A stretch of 40,020 bases of DNA from an uncultured Verrucomicrobiota bacterium (lineage in GTDB: Bacteria > Verrucomicrobiota > Verrucomicrobiia > Opitutales > Opitutaceae): assembly GCA_903960515.1 (NCBI GenBank), contig CAJCBL010000051.1:1-40020 (forward strand), read 5' to 3'. The notes beneath the pieces are model-generated. The model was not told the origin of the DNA, did no database searches, and was given only the letters and a program-made list of their open reading frames with translations. Numbering within the stretch: position 1 is the first letter of the stretch; each line of letters begins with the position of its first letter. The position numbers were made by a program, and so were the translations under genes. Shown in pieces: positions 17,653 to 25,560 of the stretch.

Positions 17653-19328
17653 TGAGCCACCCTTCTCCGCTCGTACTTCCCGTGTTGGCCTCGCTCGGAG
17701 CCGAGGCCCGCGACCGTGTGGCCGAGGCCTCGCGTGCCGAACGCATCGGGCAGCTCGCCCATGCGTTGCGCCAGCCCCCGGACCAGGTGCTGGCCACCGT
17801 CGCCGAACAGTCGGGACTGGCCGTGGTTGCCCCCGAGCAGTTCAGCCTGCCTCTGCTCCAGCAGATGCCGGTGCGGCTGGTTCATGAATACTGCTGCGTG
17901 CCTGTGGCCACCGAGCGCCCCGACCAGCTCTGCCTGGCCACCGCCTGGCCACCCGAGGGCCGTATGGACGACTGGGTGTTCGCCGCCTGCGACCGCGACC
18001 CGGTGTGGGTGTTGGCCGCCCCCGACAAGATCGCCAAATATCTCAACGACCACCTAGGCGTTGGCTCGGATAGCCTCGATAGCGACACCACTGTGGCCGA
18101 GACCGTGGCCGAGGAGGAGGAGGACGAGGACGCCGCCGTAATCCGCTTTGTAAACAAGGTCGTCTCCCAGGCGGTGACCGACGGCGCAACCGACATCCAT
18201 TTCGAGCCGCAGGAGGAGACGCTGCGCATCCGCTACCGTGTAGACGGTCTGCTGGTCCCCGTTCCCGTGCCCGAGAACCTGCGACGCTTCCAGGACGCCA
18301 TCACCTCGCGCCTCAAGATCATGGCGAAGCTCAACATCTCCGAGCGCCGCCTGCCCCAGGATGGCCGCATCGGATACCGTGTGGGCGACACCCTGCTGGA
18401 TATCCGCCTTTCCACCATCCCCACCATGTACGGGGAGAGCGTGAGCCTGCGCCTGCTCAACAAGAAGAACAACGCGCTCACCCTCGACCAGCTCGGCATG
18501 AGTGCCGAGGACCAGTCCAAGATCGACGCCGTGCTGGGCCTGCCCCACGGCATCATCCTGGTCACCGGTCCCACCGGCTCGGGCAAGAGCACCTCGCTCA
18601 ACGCGTTCATCCGGCGGATCAACTCCACCGACAAGCGCATCATCACCATCGAGGACCCCATCGAGTACGAGGTGCCCGGCGCCAACCAGATGCAGGTGCG
18701 TCCGGAGATCGGGCTCGGGTTTGCCGAGGGGCTGCGCCACATCCTGCGCCAGGACCCCAACGTGATCATGGTGGGTGAAATCCGAGATCGGGATACGGCC
18801 GACATCGCCATCCGCGCCTCACTCACCGGCCATCTGGTTTTCTCCACGATCCACACCAACGACGCCCCCGGCGCGCTCACCCGCCTGACGGACATGGGCA
18901 TCGAGCCCTTCCTCATCGCCTCTGGTGTGGAGTTGGTGATAGCCCAGCGTCTGGTGCGGCGGCTCTGCCCGCATTGCTCCAGTCCGCGGCCGATCCAGCA
19001 TCACCAGTTGCTCGATCAGCTGGGCGTGCTGGGTCTGCCGGCGGAACTCGCCGAAGGGGTGCATGCTCTGCCGGCCGCTGTGGGCTGCGAGTCGTGCCGC
19101 GGACTCGGATACCGTGGCCGCGTGGGCGTGTTTGAGATTCTCCGCGTCGACGAACGCCTCCACGACCTGATCGTGAAGCGCGAGTCGGCGCGTCAGATGC
19201 GCAAGGTGGCCGTCGACGGCGGGATGGCATCCTTGGAGATGGCCGGCTGGAAACAGGTCCGCGCCGGCTTGACGACATTGGAGGAGATTGTGCGCGTGCT
19301 CTCGATGGCGGAGGGCAAGGGGACATGA
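17652..19328 (+). CDS. gspE: Type II secretion ATPase GspE
   Basis: Cytoplasmic hexameric ATPase that powers pseudopilus assembly, 558 aa. An N-terminal MshEN-like domain (about 1-130) and an acidic linker with an EEEEDEDE run (about 150-160) come first. The middle domain contains 'TDIHFEPQEETLRIRYRVDG'. The P-loop 'GPTGSGKST' is at about 306-314, the Asp box at 'IITIEDPIEYEVPG', Walker B at 'NVIMVGEIRDRDTADIA', and the His box at 'FSTIHTNDAPGALTRL'. A zinc-binding tetracysteine motif, 'LCPHC' ... 'CESCRGLGYRGR', is typical of GspE/PilB. The ATG shares its A with the preceding TAA. The ATPase partner GspF is encoded 170 bp downstream. Confidence 0.97.
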   Translation: MSHPSPLVLPVLASLGAEARDRVAEASRAERIGQLAHALRQPPDQVLATVAEQSGLAVVAPEQFSLPLLQQMPVRLVHEYCCVPVATERPDQLCLATAWPPEGRMDDWVFAACDRDPVWVLAAPDKIAKYLNDHLGVGSDSLDSDTTVAETVAEEEEDEDAAVIRFVNKVVSQAVTDGATDIHFEPQEETLRIRYRVDGLLVPVPVPENLRRFQDAITSRLKIMAKLNISERRLPQDGRIGYRVGDTLLDIRLSTIPTMYGESVSLRLLNKKNNALTLDQLGMSAEDQSKIDAVLGLPHGIILVTGPTGSGKSTSLNAFIRRINSTDKRIITIEDPIEYEVPGANQMQVRPEIGLGFAEGLRHILRQDPNVIMVGEIRDRDTADIAIRASLTGHLVFSTIHTNDAPGALTRLTDMGIEPFLIASGVELVIAQRLVRRLCPHCSSPRPIQHHQLLDQLGVLGLPAELAEGVHALPAAVGCESCRGLGYRGRVGVFEILRVDERLHDLIVKRESARQMRKVAVDGGMASLEMAGWKQVRAGLTTLEEIVRVLSMAEGKGT

Positions 19329-19382
19329 TCGGTGCCGGTTTTCTTGGCGCTGAGCGCGCCAGTTTTGCGGTGCGGCGTGCCG

Positions 19383-19469
19383 CTAGTAGGTCCGGTCTCC
19401 GACCGGATCGCCGGGCGTCGAGTTGCATGTATGCAGCGGTCAAGGCCGGTCGGAGACCGGCCCTACTAG
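19383..19469. repeat. Nested palindromic repeat between gspE and gspF
   Basis: Two 24-nt arms, at 19383-19406 and 19446-19469, are inverted copies differing by a base or two. Each arm itself contains the palindrome ccggtc-tcc-gaccgg, so the unit can fold as one large or two small hairpins. It sits in the only sizeable gap of the secretion operon and may act as a transcript-stability or attenuation element, or be a copy of a dispersed genomic repeat. Confidence 0.8.
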
Positions 19470-19498
19470 CAGTCGTGATGAGGGGAATCTGATACGCC

Positions 19499-20755
19499 AT
19501 GCCGATTTTCCACTACGTTGCTCGTGATGCGCAGGGTGCCGAAAGCCGAGGCAAGCTTGAGGCGGCCACGCGCAAGCAGGCCTTGGCCCAGCTCCGATCC
19601 CGGCAGTTGACGCCCTCGCGGCTTGATGAGGGTGCCGCCGGCGCTGCTGCTGCCGCCGCTGAGTCGGCGGGCTCGATCTCGCTGGGGAGCTTTGGCGGGT
19701 CCGGAGCGAAGAAGCGATTCGGGCGCGAACACGCTCTGCCGTTCCTGCGGGCGTTGATGGGGTTGGTGACCGCCGGCATCCAGGTGGCCGACGGTGTGAA
19801 ATTGCTGGGCAAGCGACTGAGCGACCCGGCGCTGCGCGCTCTGTCGGCGGCGCTCTGGGACCAGTTGAGCCAGGGGCGCTCGCTTTCGCAGGCGATGACG
19901 GCGCAGGGAGCGGTTTTCGACGACGCCACGGTCAATCTCGTGCAGGCCGGCGAGGCCACGGGGCGGCTGGGCGGTGTGCTGGAGCGGCTGGTACTGGATT
20001 TGGAGGAGCGCGCGGAGATCCGTTCGCGGTTGATCGGAGCGATGGCGTACCCGGCGGTGATCTTGGGAATGGCCGTGATCGTCATCTTGATCTTTCTGTT
20101 TTTCCTGCTGCCGCGCATCGAGACGCTGCTGGCCTCGCTGCAAGGCAACCTGCCGCTGGCCACGAGGTTGCTCATCGGTTTCGCCAACTTTCTGGTCGGC
20201 TACGGCTGGTTTTTCGCGCTGGTGGGGGCGGTGGGAGTGTCCATTTTCTGGGCATGGCGGCGCAAGCCCGAGGGGCGGTTGGCCAGCGACGGCTGGCTGC
20301 TGAAGGTGACGGGAGTGGGGACCTTCGTCATCTCCAACGACATTTTGCGGCTCACTCAGGCCTTCAGTCTGCTGCTGGAGAACGGCATCACCACGCTGCC
20401 GGCACTGGCGATGACGGAGCGCACGATCCAAAACCGGGTGTTCCGGGCGGCGTTCGCGGAGGCGCGCGGCAAGATTGCCGAGGGGGCGGGCATCTCCACC
20501 GCGCTGGGTGGTACGGGGTTTTTCCCTCCGCTGGTGATCGATGTGATTTCCGTAGGCGAGAGCACCGGCAACATTGTGCCCAGCCTCAAGGAGGTGGCGC
20601 GCGACTACCGCAAGCGCATCGCCAATCAGGCAGGCGTATTTGTGAATGTGATCTCGGTGGGCGCACTGTTGGTGGCCGCCGGGTTTGTGGCGCTGGTGGC
20701 CTTTGGCATCATCTCCGCGGTGTTCCAGATCAGTGCGAGCCTGAAGGCCGGGTGA
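19499..20755 (+). CDS. gspF: Type II secretion inner-membrane protein GspF
   Basis: Polytopic platform protein, 418 aa. The N-terminal 'PIFHYVARDAQGAESRGKLEA' is the classic GspF start. Two homologous GspF domains follow: the first has 'LPFLRALMGLVTAGIQVADGV' and 'LVQAGEATGRLGGVLERL', and the second has 'QAFSLLLENGITTLPALAM' and 'VISVGESTGNIVPSLKEVA'. Membrane helices lie at about 180-200 ('AVILGMAVIVILIFLFFLLP'), 235-255 and 385-410. It couples GspE to pseudopilus growth. It ends the operon; a ccggcg/cgccgg hairpin 58 bp after the stop lacks a T-run. Confidence 0.97.
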   Translation: MPIFHYVARDAQGAESRGKLEAATRKQALAQLRSRQLTPSRLDEGAAGAAAAAAESAGSISLGSFGGSGAKKRFGREHALPFLRALMGLVTAGIQVADGVKLLGKRLSDPALRALSAALWDQLSQGRSLSQAMTAQGAVFDDATVNLVQAGEATGRLGGVLERLVLDLEERAEIRSRLIGAMAYPAVILGMAVIVILIFLFFLLPRIETLLASLQGNLPLATRLLIGFANFLVGYGWFFALVGAVGVSIFWAWRRKPEGRLASDGWLLKVTGVGTFVISNDILRLTQAFSLLLENGITTLPALAMTERTIQNRVFRAAFAEARGKIAEGAGISTALGGTGFFPPLVIDVISVGESTGNIVPSLKEVARDYRKRIANQAGVFVNVISVGALLVAAGFVALVAFGIISAVFQISASLKAG

Positions 20756-21156
20756 GTTGGCGCAGGGCGTTGGCTGGGAACAGCTTCGAAGGGGCGCATC
20801 GGCGGGGGCGGGCCGGCGGCCTTCGCCGGAGCGGCATGGGATGGGGGAGGTGAGGTGCAGCGATTCGCCGGCATTTCTGCGTTCTCCACCGAGCGGATTT
20901 TTGGTGCTGGGAAAGATAGTTTGTAATGGCTTTTTGTCCTGGAGCCCCCCTGCCGTCGGGCTCGGCATTAGCCCCTTCTTGGGATGGCCTTGGGATTTGG
21001 CACGAGTCCCTCCGATTGCAGTGGTGGGGAATTCACCCTAGAGGCGTCCGGAGAAGGGCCCCGGACCAGCCGTGGATCGAATCCACGCCAGGGATGGGGC
21101 AAACCCCCAAGCTGGGACTAGGGCCGGCCCGATTCTATTGCATTGAGAAGCCGGTT
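20756..21156. other. Long leader region with successive hairpins
   Basis: There is no convincing gene in these 401 bases. Hairpins occur at 20813-20829 (ccggcg/cgccgg), 20942-20963 (gagccc/gggctc), 21046-21066 (gtccgg/ccggac) and 21071-21087 (cgtgg/ccacg with a 7-nt loop). A further one lies at about 21088-21115, with inner tgggg/cccca and outer ccag/ctgg pairs. The last three are contiguous and end about 40 bases before the ATG of the sugar-phosphate transferase gene, as expected of a structured 5' leader. A weak -35/-10-like pair (TTGGTG 20901, TGTAAT 20922) has a 15-nt spacer. Confidence 0.45.
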
Positions 21157-22614
21157 ATGCTCTCGTCACAAAAATTCGTAAACCTTTCGCACCGCACCGA
21201 ACACATGCTACGCAACCGTCTAGAAGGCCTCGTCTCGCTCCACAGCATCTGGGTCAGTATCCTGGCCACAGCGGGATTCTACCTGTTCGTTCTCGGCACT
21301 CAGGCTACGGGTTGGATGCGCTTGGCTTCCGGTTTCAACCGCAACCTGTACTATCTTGCGGTCCTTACCGGCATGTTGATGGGCTCGCGCGTGTTTCTTG
21401 GCTGGGCCGACCGGCTTTCCCGCTTGGGCTGGATTGATTCGCTCTACGTCACCGCTCAGATTTTGGCCCGGCTTGCCTTGGTGCTCTTCGGTACTGCGTT
21501 TGTGACCAAGGATACCTATGTCAGTCGCATCTTTCTTGGAGCGTTTCTCGCCATGGTCGGTGTGGGCTTGGTGGTGGCCAACCGTTATTTGCCCCGGGTC
21601 ATCGCCAAGTTCGTTTTCAAATCGCATTCGATTCCCACGATCATCGTCGGCACGCCGGCCTCCACTCCCGGTTTTGAGCAATGGTTGGCCTCCCAGGCCA
21701 AAATCGGCGTGGACGTGCTCGGTTGCGTGACCAAGCGTAATGAGCACGGCACCAACGGAGTACGGCTGCTCGGCTTTGTTGGCGAAATCGAGCAGGTGTT
21801 GGCGGATAATCCGGCCAGCCAGATCGTGATGCCCTTGTTCTATCTCGATGCTTCCGACACCAAGCATGTTATGTCCGTTGCACGCGAAGCCGGTTGCCGC
21901 GTGCGCTTGGTGGAGAATTTTGACGAAGGGCTCAAGCGGCCGCTTTCAATGGAGCGGACCGATTTCGGGATCGGCGTGATTTCCGATGGCAACGAGCCTT
22001 TGCAGAATCCCGTGAACCGCGGCATCAAACGAGCCTTCGATGTGGCCGTAGCGTTGCCTGTTGTGCTCTTCGTGCTGCCCCCGCTCACCTTGCTGGTGGC
22101 CGTGATGCAGAAGCTTCAGTCGCCGGGACCGGTGTACTTCCGTCAGGTCCGTTACGGTGTAGGCCGCAAGCCCTTCCTGATTTTCAAATTCCGCACCATG
22201 CATGTGGCCTCCCAAAACGCAGAGCAGGAGAAGGTCCAGGCCAAGAAGGGCGATTCCCGGGTTTTCGCGTTTGGCCGGTTCATGCGCAAGGCCAGTCTCG
22301 ACGAGATGCCGCAATTTCTGAACGTACTGTTCGGCACCATGAGCGTGGCCGGTCCGCGGCCTCATTTGGTGCAACACGACGACGAGTTCGCCCGCTTGGT
22401 GGACGACTATCGCATGAGGCATTTTGTGAAGCCCGGGATTACGGGCTTGGCCCAATGCAACGGATACCGCGGTGAGATCACCAATGTGGGGCTGTTGCTC
22501 AAGCGTGCGCAGCACGATATTGCGTACGTGCGCTCGTGGACCCCCATTCTGGATATTGCGATCGTGCTGCGCACCGCCCGACAGGTTTTGTTTCCGCCGA
22601 AGTCCGCCTATTAA
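21157..22614 (+). CDS. Polyprenyl-phosphate sugar phosphotransferase (WcaJ/WbaP-like)
   Basis: 485-aa initiating enzyme of exopolysaccharide synthesis. It transfers a hexose-1-phosphate from a nucleotide sugar to undecaprenyl phosphate at the inner membrane. Four N-terminal hydrophobic segments are visible (about residues 25-125). A Rossmann-like CoA-binding-type domain follows ('IPTIIVGTPASTPGFEQWLA'), then a fifth membrane segment at about 295-315. The C-terminal bacterial sugar transferase domain has 'SPGPVYFRQVRYGVG', 'FLIFKFRTMH', 'KASLDEMPQFLNVL', 'MSVAGPRPHL' and 'VKPGITGLAQCNGYRGE'. The ATG at 21157 was chosen; residues encoded upstream are not family-like. It stands divergent from, and presumably works with, the minus-strand glycosyltransferase/acyltransferase operon. 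The sugar specificity cannot be told. Confidence 0.95.
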   Translation: MLSSQKFVNLSHRTEHMLRNRLEGLVSLHSIWVSILATAGFYLFVLGTQATGWMRLASGFNRNLYYLAVLTGMLMGSRVFLGWADRLSRLGWIDSLYVTAQILARLALVLFGTAFVTKDTYVSRIFLGAFLAMVGVGLVVANRYLPRVIAKFVFKSHSIPTIIVGTPASTPGFEQWLASQAKIGVDVLGCVTKRNEHGTNGVRLLGFVGEIEQVLADNPASQIVMPLFYLDASDTKHVMSVAREAGCRVRLVENFDEGLKRPLSMERTDFGIGVISDGNEPLQNPVNRGIKRAFDVAVALPVVLFVLPPLTLLVAVMQKLQSPGPVYFRQVRYGVGRKPFLIFKFRTMHVASQNAEQEKVQAKKGDSRVFAFGRFMRKASLDEMPQFLNVLFGTMSVAGPRPHLVQHDDEFARLVDDYRMRHFVKPGITGLAQCNGYRGEITNVGLLLKRAQHDIAYVRSWTPILDIAIVLRTARQVLFPPKSAY

Positions 22615-22703
22615 GGCGTGGCCGGTGAAGGACGCTGATTAGGCGTCTGGGGGTTGGCCGGGGTCGAGTTGGACGTGCGCGAAGGGTGCGTCAGGAATTC
22701 ACC

Positions 22704-22826
22704 ATGAACCGTTGCCATGAGCTCTCTCCGCTGGGACTCGAAGTCCGCCGTACCAGGCGGGCTATCGTGGCGAGTGTGGCAGTGGCTGTGATTGTGGCGG
22801 TGCTGGGCGTGCTGAGCTGGAGTTGA
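22704..22826 (+). CDS. Possible 40-aa membrane peptide
   Basis: A short open frame with ATG at 22704 and TGA at 22824-22826, preceded at good spacing by aggaatt, one of the better Shine-Dalgarno-like sites in the window. The predicted peptide starts 'MNRCHELSPLGLEVRRTRRA' and continues as a Val/Ala-rich hydrophobic helix of about 17 residues ending 'VLGVLSWS'. The basic stretch before the helix gives the positive-inside pattern of a single-pass membrane protein. It lies between the sugar-phosphate transferase and the convergent glycosyltransferase gene. No homologue is recalled; a chance frame is possible. Confidence 0.45.
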   Translation: MNRCHELSPLGLEVRRTRRAIVASVAVAVIVAVLGVLSWS

Positions 22827-22868
22827 GCGAATCTCGCGGACTGGTGAGCGACCGCAACGGGGCGGGAG

Positions 22869-24041
22869 TTACGCGTGCCGTGTGGGCAGTCCTTGCATCC
22901 AATTTAGTAGATGGCGTGCGCAGCCGTCCCACGTGGGGACAGCGCGGCTGAGGGCTTCAGCGGTGAGCCGCGCTCGCAAGGCATCGTCGGTGAGCAGTAG
23001 GCGCATGGCCGAGGCGAGGTTGGCGGCATCGGCCGGCTGGACCCCGATGCAGCCGCCGCCAGGGACCAGTTCGCCAGTGGCACCGGTGGCCGCGCAGACG
23101 CAGGGTTTGCCTCGGGACAGGCTCTCGATGATCGGCAGTCCGAAGCCCTCGATTTCCGAGGGATAGACTGAGAAACTCGATGCGGACCACGCTGCGTTGA
23201 GTGCCGGTTCATCGATTACGCCATCGAACCTTAGCGGACGGCCGGCGGAGCGCAGGCGGTTGATTTCGGCCAGCGCGGCGGCGGCGGTATCGGGCCTCGG
23301 CATGCCGACCAGGCGCAGTTCGAATTTCAGACCGGCGGCCCAGAGAGACTCGGCAGCACCCAGCAAGGCGAGGTGGTTTTTGCGGCCTTCGATGGAGCCA
23401 ACCGAGAGGATTTGAGGCAGGGAGGGGCGCGGCGTTTCCCGAGATGTGGCTGTGGGCAGATCGACACCCAAGGGCAGCACTGTGATCGCGGGTTGAGCGG
23501 CCACCCCGAGCCATTGCCAGTAGCCGGAGAGGGAGGCTGCGGTGGTTTGGGAGTTGGCGGCGATGCCGTCGAACTGCAGCAGTTCCCGGAGGTAGCTTGG
23601 AAAACGGGCGACTGTCTTGGGGGGCGTGAACTCCGGATGGGTGAGCGGGATGGAGTCGAAGTAGAAGGCGATGCGGGGGCCGGCGCATCGAGAGAGGAGC
23701 TCGGGAAGGCGGGCGGCAACCTTGGGCGAGAAGATCTCAGGGCAGATCAGGCCAGTGGCGGGGGGCAGCGGCGGAGTGCGCCCGGTGAGCCGACCGCTCC
23801 AGCCGCAGAGTTTCTGAGCCAAGGTCCATTGGGCACCGCGGCTGCTCCCGACGGGTAGTTGGCCGCGGGCGTTTTGGAGTTCGGCAGCGCCAAGGGGGCG
23901 CCACGCCTTGGCGAAAGGATCGAGGCATATGGGCGCGACTGGGGTGAGTTGCTCCAGCGCACGATAGACTCCACGCGCCTGGCGCTGGATGCCGGTATTG
24001 GCCGCCGTGTGGCTGGTGTGCGTGAGATCGATGAGCATCAT
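22869..24041 (-). CDS. Glycosyltransferase, GT4/group 1 type
   Basis: 390-aa GT-B glycosyltransferase beginning 'MMLIDLTHTSHTAANTGIQR', where the 'T..TGIQR' loop is the N-terminal nucleotide-binding-side motif of group 1 enzymes. The C-terminal domain has 'ILSVGSIEGRKNHLALLGA', then 'FSVYPSEIEGFGLPIIES' with the E-x7-E motif, and 'GKPCVCAATGATGELV'. It is cytoplasmic and would add a sugar to the lipid-linked polysaccharide unit. The start at 24041 overlaps the stop of the upstream membrane protein gene by four bases (ATGA). It is the last gene of the four-gene minus-strand operon. Confidence 0.93.
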   Translation of the reverse strand: MMLIDLTHTSHTAANTGIQRQARGVYRALEQLTPVAPICLDPFAKAWRPLGAAELQNARGQLPVGSSRGAQWTLAQKLCGWSGRLTGRTPPLPPATGLICPEIFSPKVAARLPELLSRCAGPRIAFYFDSIPLTHPEFTPPKTVARFPSYLRELLQFDGIAANSQTTAASLSGYWQWLGVAAQPAITVLPLGVDLPTATSRETPRPSLPQILSVGSIEGRKNHLALLGAAESLWAAGLKFELRLVGMPRPDTAAAALAEINRLRSAGRPLRFDGVIDEPALNAAWSASSFSVYPSEIEGFGLPIIESLSRGKPCVCAATGATGELVPGGGCIGVQPADAANLASAMRLLLTDDALRARLTAEALSRAVPTWDGCARHLLNWMQGLPTRHA

Positions 24042-25489
24042 GGGCGACGCGGGCCTAGCCGGTAGAATTTTACTCCTCCCCAAAGCTGCATCTCATGCAC
24101 AAGTTCGCTGGAGTGTGTCGTAAGCAGCGGCTTGATCGTGGGGTGCTCGCGGTTCCACGGTTCGACAATCAGGAATACCGGTTGATCTCGCGCGAGTAGG
24201 TCGTCCACCAATGTGGCGGCGTTGCCGTGGCACGATAAGAACGGTGTGCTGCGGCCGTAGACGAGGAAGGCCCCTGCGAACTCGACGCTGCCAACGAAGG
24301 CTCCTGCCGGCACAATGGCATCTGTAGTGCACACGACATCGTGGTAGGCGCGGCCCTTGTTGCGCGTCCATAGGTCGTGGGTGGATAGGCCGAGCGAAAT
24401 CTGATACAAGATTGTGGAGCCAACCATGGTAGCCAGCGCCGCTATGGCCGTGCGCCGCATTGCCGGGGTATCGCGCCAGCGGCGCAGCCAGTCTGCGGAT
24501 TGTTGGAGGCCGTTTGAGGCAAGGAGGAACAGCGGGGCGGTGCCGGGAAGCAGGAACCGGGTCCACCACCACACGTCGCCGCCGGAGCGCCAGAAGCTAA
24601 AGAAGAGGACGAAGGCGCTCGCCCATGCGACGAGAAATGCGATTTCGGAGCGGCGACCGCGCCGCAGGCCCAGCACGACAAAAGGGACGAGCGGGCCCAG
24701 GTAGATCGCGGTGTGCCGGAGGTAAAAGCCTAGATGCGGCCAGAAGACAGTAGAGGTGAGGTCGTAGGCGATGCTGCCATACCCGGTGCGCCAGGCCGCG
24801 CCGTAGAGAAACTGGTTGTAGGCTGCGTAGGGCGCTACAGTCGGCAGAGTCCAGAGGACGTAGCGAAGTAGTTGGCGATCGCGCAGCAGGAGTCCGGCGA
24901 AGACGATGGCGTAGAGTGCGTTGGTTGGTCGCACCCAAAGGGAGCATCCCAGTAGAAGAGCCGAGCTGCGTAGCCAGCCTCTCCGATAGAGCGTGTACGC
25001 GGCTAGTACCGGAACTGCCGCGACAAGGTCGCTCATCACCGTGGTGCTGCCGAACACTACGATCGGGAAGAAGGCCCACATGGCTGCGACAGCGAGGGCG
25101 ATCCACCGCTCGGCATATTCGCGCGCGGCCTGGAAGATCAGTACGATAGAAACAACGCCGATCAGCGGGGTTACAATCAGTGCGCCGCCAAACCAGCCCG
25201 CAATGGCCAGCAGCAGCGGGTAGCCGGGCGGATACTGCGGGACAGCGTGGGCACCGTCGGCGACAAAGCCCAAGGGCACGAGAGATGGATAGGTCTGGAT
25301 GGAGAGAGGGGATTCGAGAAAGACCTTCCCTTGCCGGAGCAGTCGGCCGAGTTCAAAGTAGCCGAACCAGTCGCAGGCGCCGATGTAGCGTTGGCGGTAG
25401 GCGAGGTAGGCGATCAGCGCTCCGGCTAGGAGCATGGCACCGCAGAAGCGGAACAGCAGGGTGTGGTGCTCGATTGGCCGGGAACGCAT
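24038..25489 (-). CDS. GT39-like polytopic membrane protein
   Basis: A 483-aa integral membrane protein with about ten hydrophobic segments in the first 380 residues and a soluble C-terminal domain. An acidic/aromatic first loop ('YIGACDWFGYFELGRLLRQG') and 'PQYPPGYPLLLAIAGW' resemble the PMT/ArnT-type (GT39/GT83) GT-C glycosyltransferases, which use polyprenyl-phosphate sugars outside the inner membrane. The Asp in 'CDWFGY' would be the catalytic candidate. The start chosen is the ATG at 25489 ('MRSRPIEHHTLLFRFCGAML'), preceded by ctccctccac. It lies 71 bp after the AlgX/AlgJ-like gene. The family call is approximate. Confidence 0.75.
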   Translation of the reverse strand: MRSRPIEHHTLLFRFCGAMLLAGALIAYLAYRQRYIGACDWFGYFELGRLLRQGKVFLESPLSIQTYPSLVPLGFVADGAHAVPQYPPGYPLLLAIAGWFGGALIVTPLIGVVSIVLIFQAAREYAERWIALAVAAMWAFFPIVVFGSTTVMSDLVAAVPVLAAYTLYRRGWLRSSALLLGCSLWVRPTNALYAIVFAGLLLRDRQLLRYVLWTLPTVAPYAAYNQFLYGAAWRTGYGSIAYDLTSTVFWPHLGFYLRHTAIYLGPLVPFVVLGLRRGRRSEIAFLVAWASAFVLFFSFWRSGGDVWWWTRFLLPGTAPLFLLASNGLQQSADWLRRWRDTPAMRRTAIAALATMVGSTILYQISLGLSTHDLWTRNKGRAYHDVVCTTDAIVPAGAFVGSVEFAGAFLVYGRSTPFLSCHGNAATLVDDLLARDQPVFLIVEPWNREHPTIKPLLTTHSSELVHEMQLWGGVKFYRLGPRRP

Positions 25490-25560
25490 GTGGAGGGAGT
25501 AAACGAGGCGGTGGCGGCTTGTGAAGCCGCAATGTATTTGAGGCCCTGTAGCAGCGCAGT

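Noticed and set aside
20997-21020. Sigma-54-like element (TTGGCACG ... TTGC) before the sugar-phosphate transferase gene
   Set aside because: The GG and GC dinucleotides are 17 bases apart instead of the required 10.
21046-21100. tRNA gene, suggested by a T-arm-like hairpin
   Set aside because: No D-arm, anticodon arm of proper size or matching acceptor stem can be built around it.
21083-21140. c-di-GMP (GEMM) riboswitch, suggested by 'cacgc', 'gggcaaacc' and 'gggac'
   Set aside because: The essential 'acgcaaagcc' segment and the GNRA-capped stem are missing; only a loose resemblance remains.
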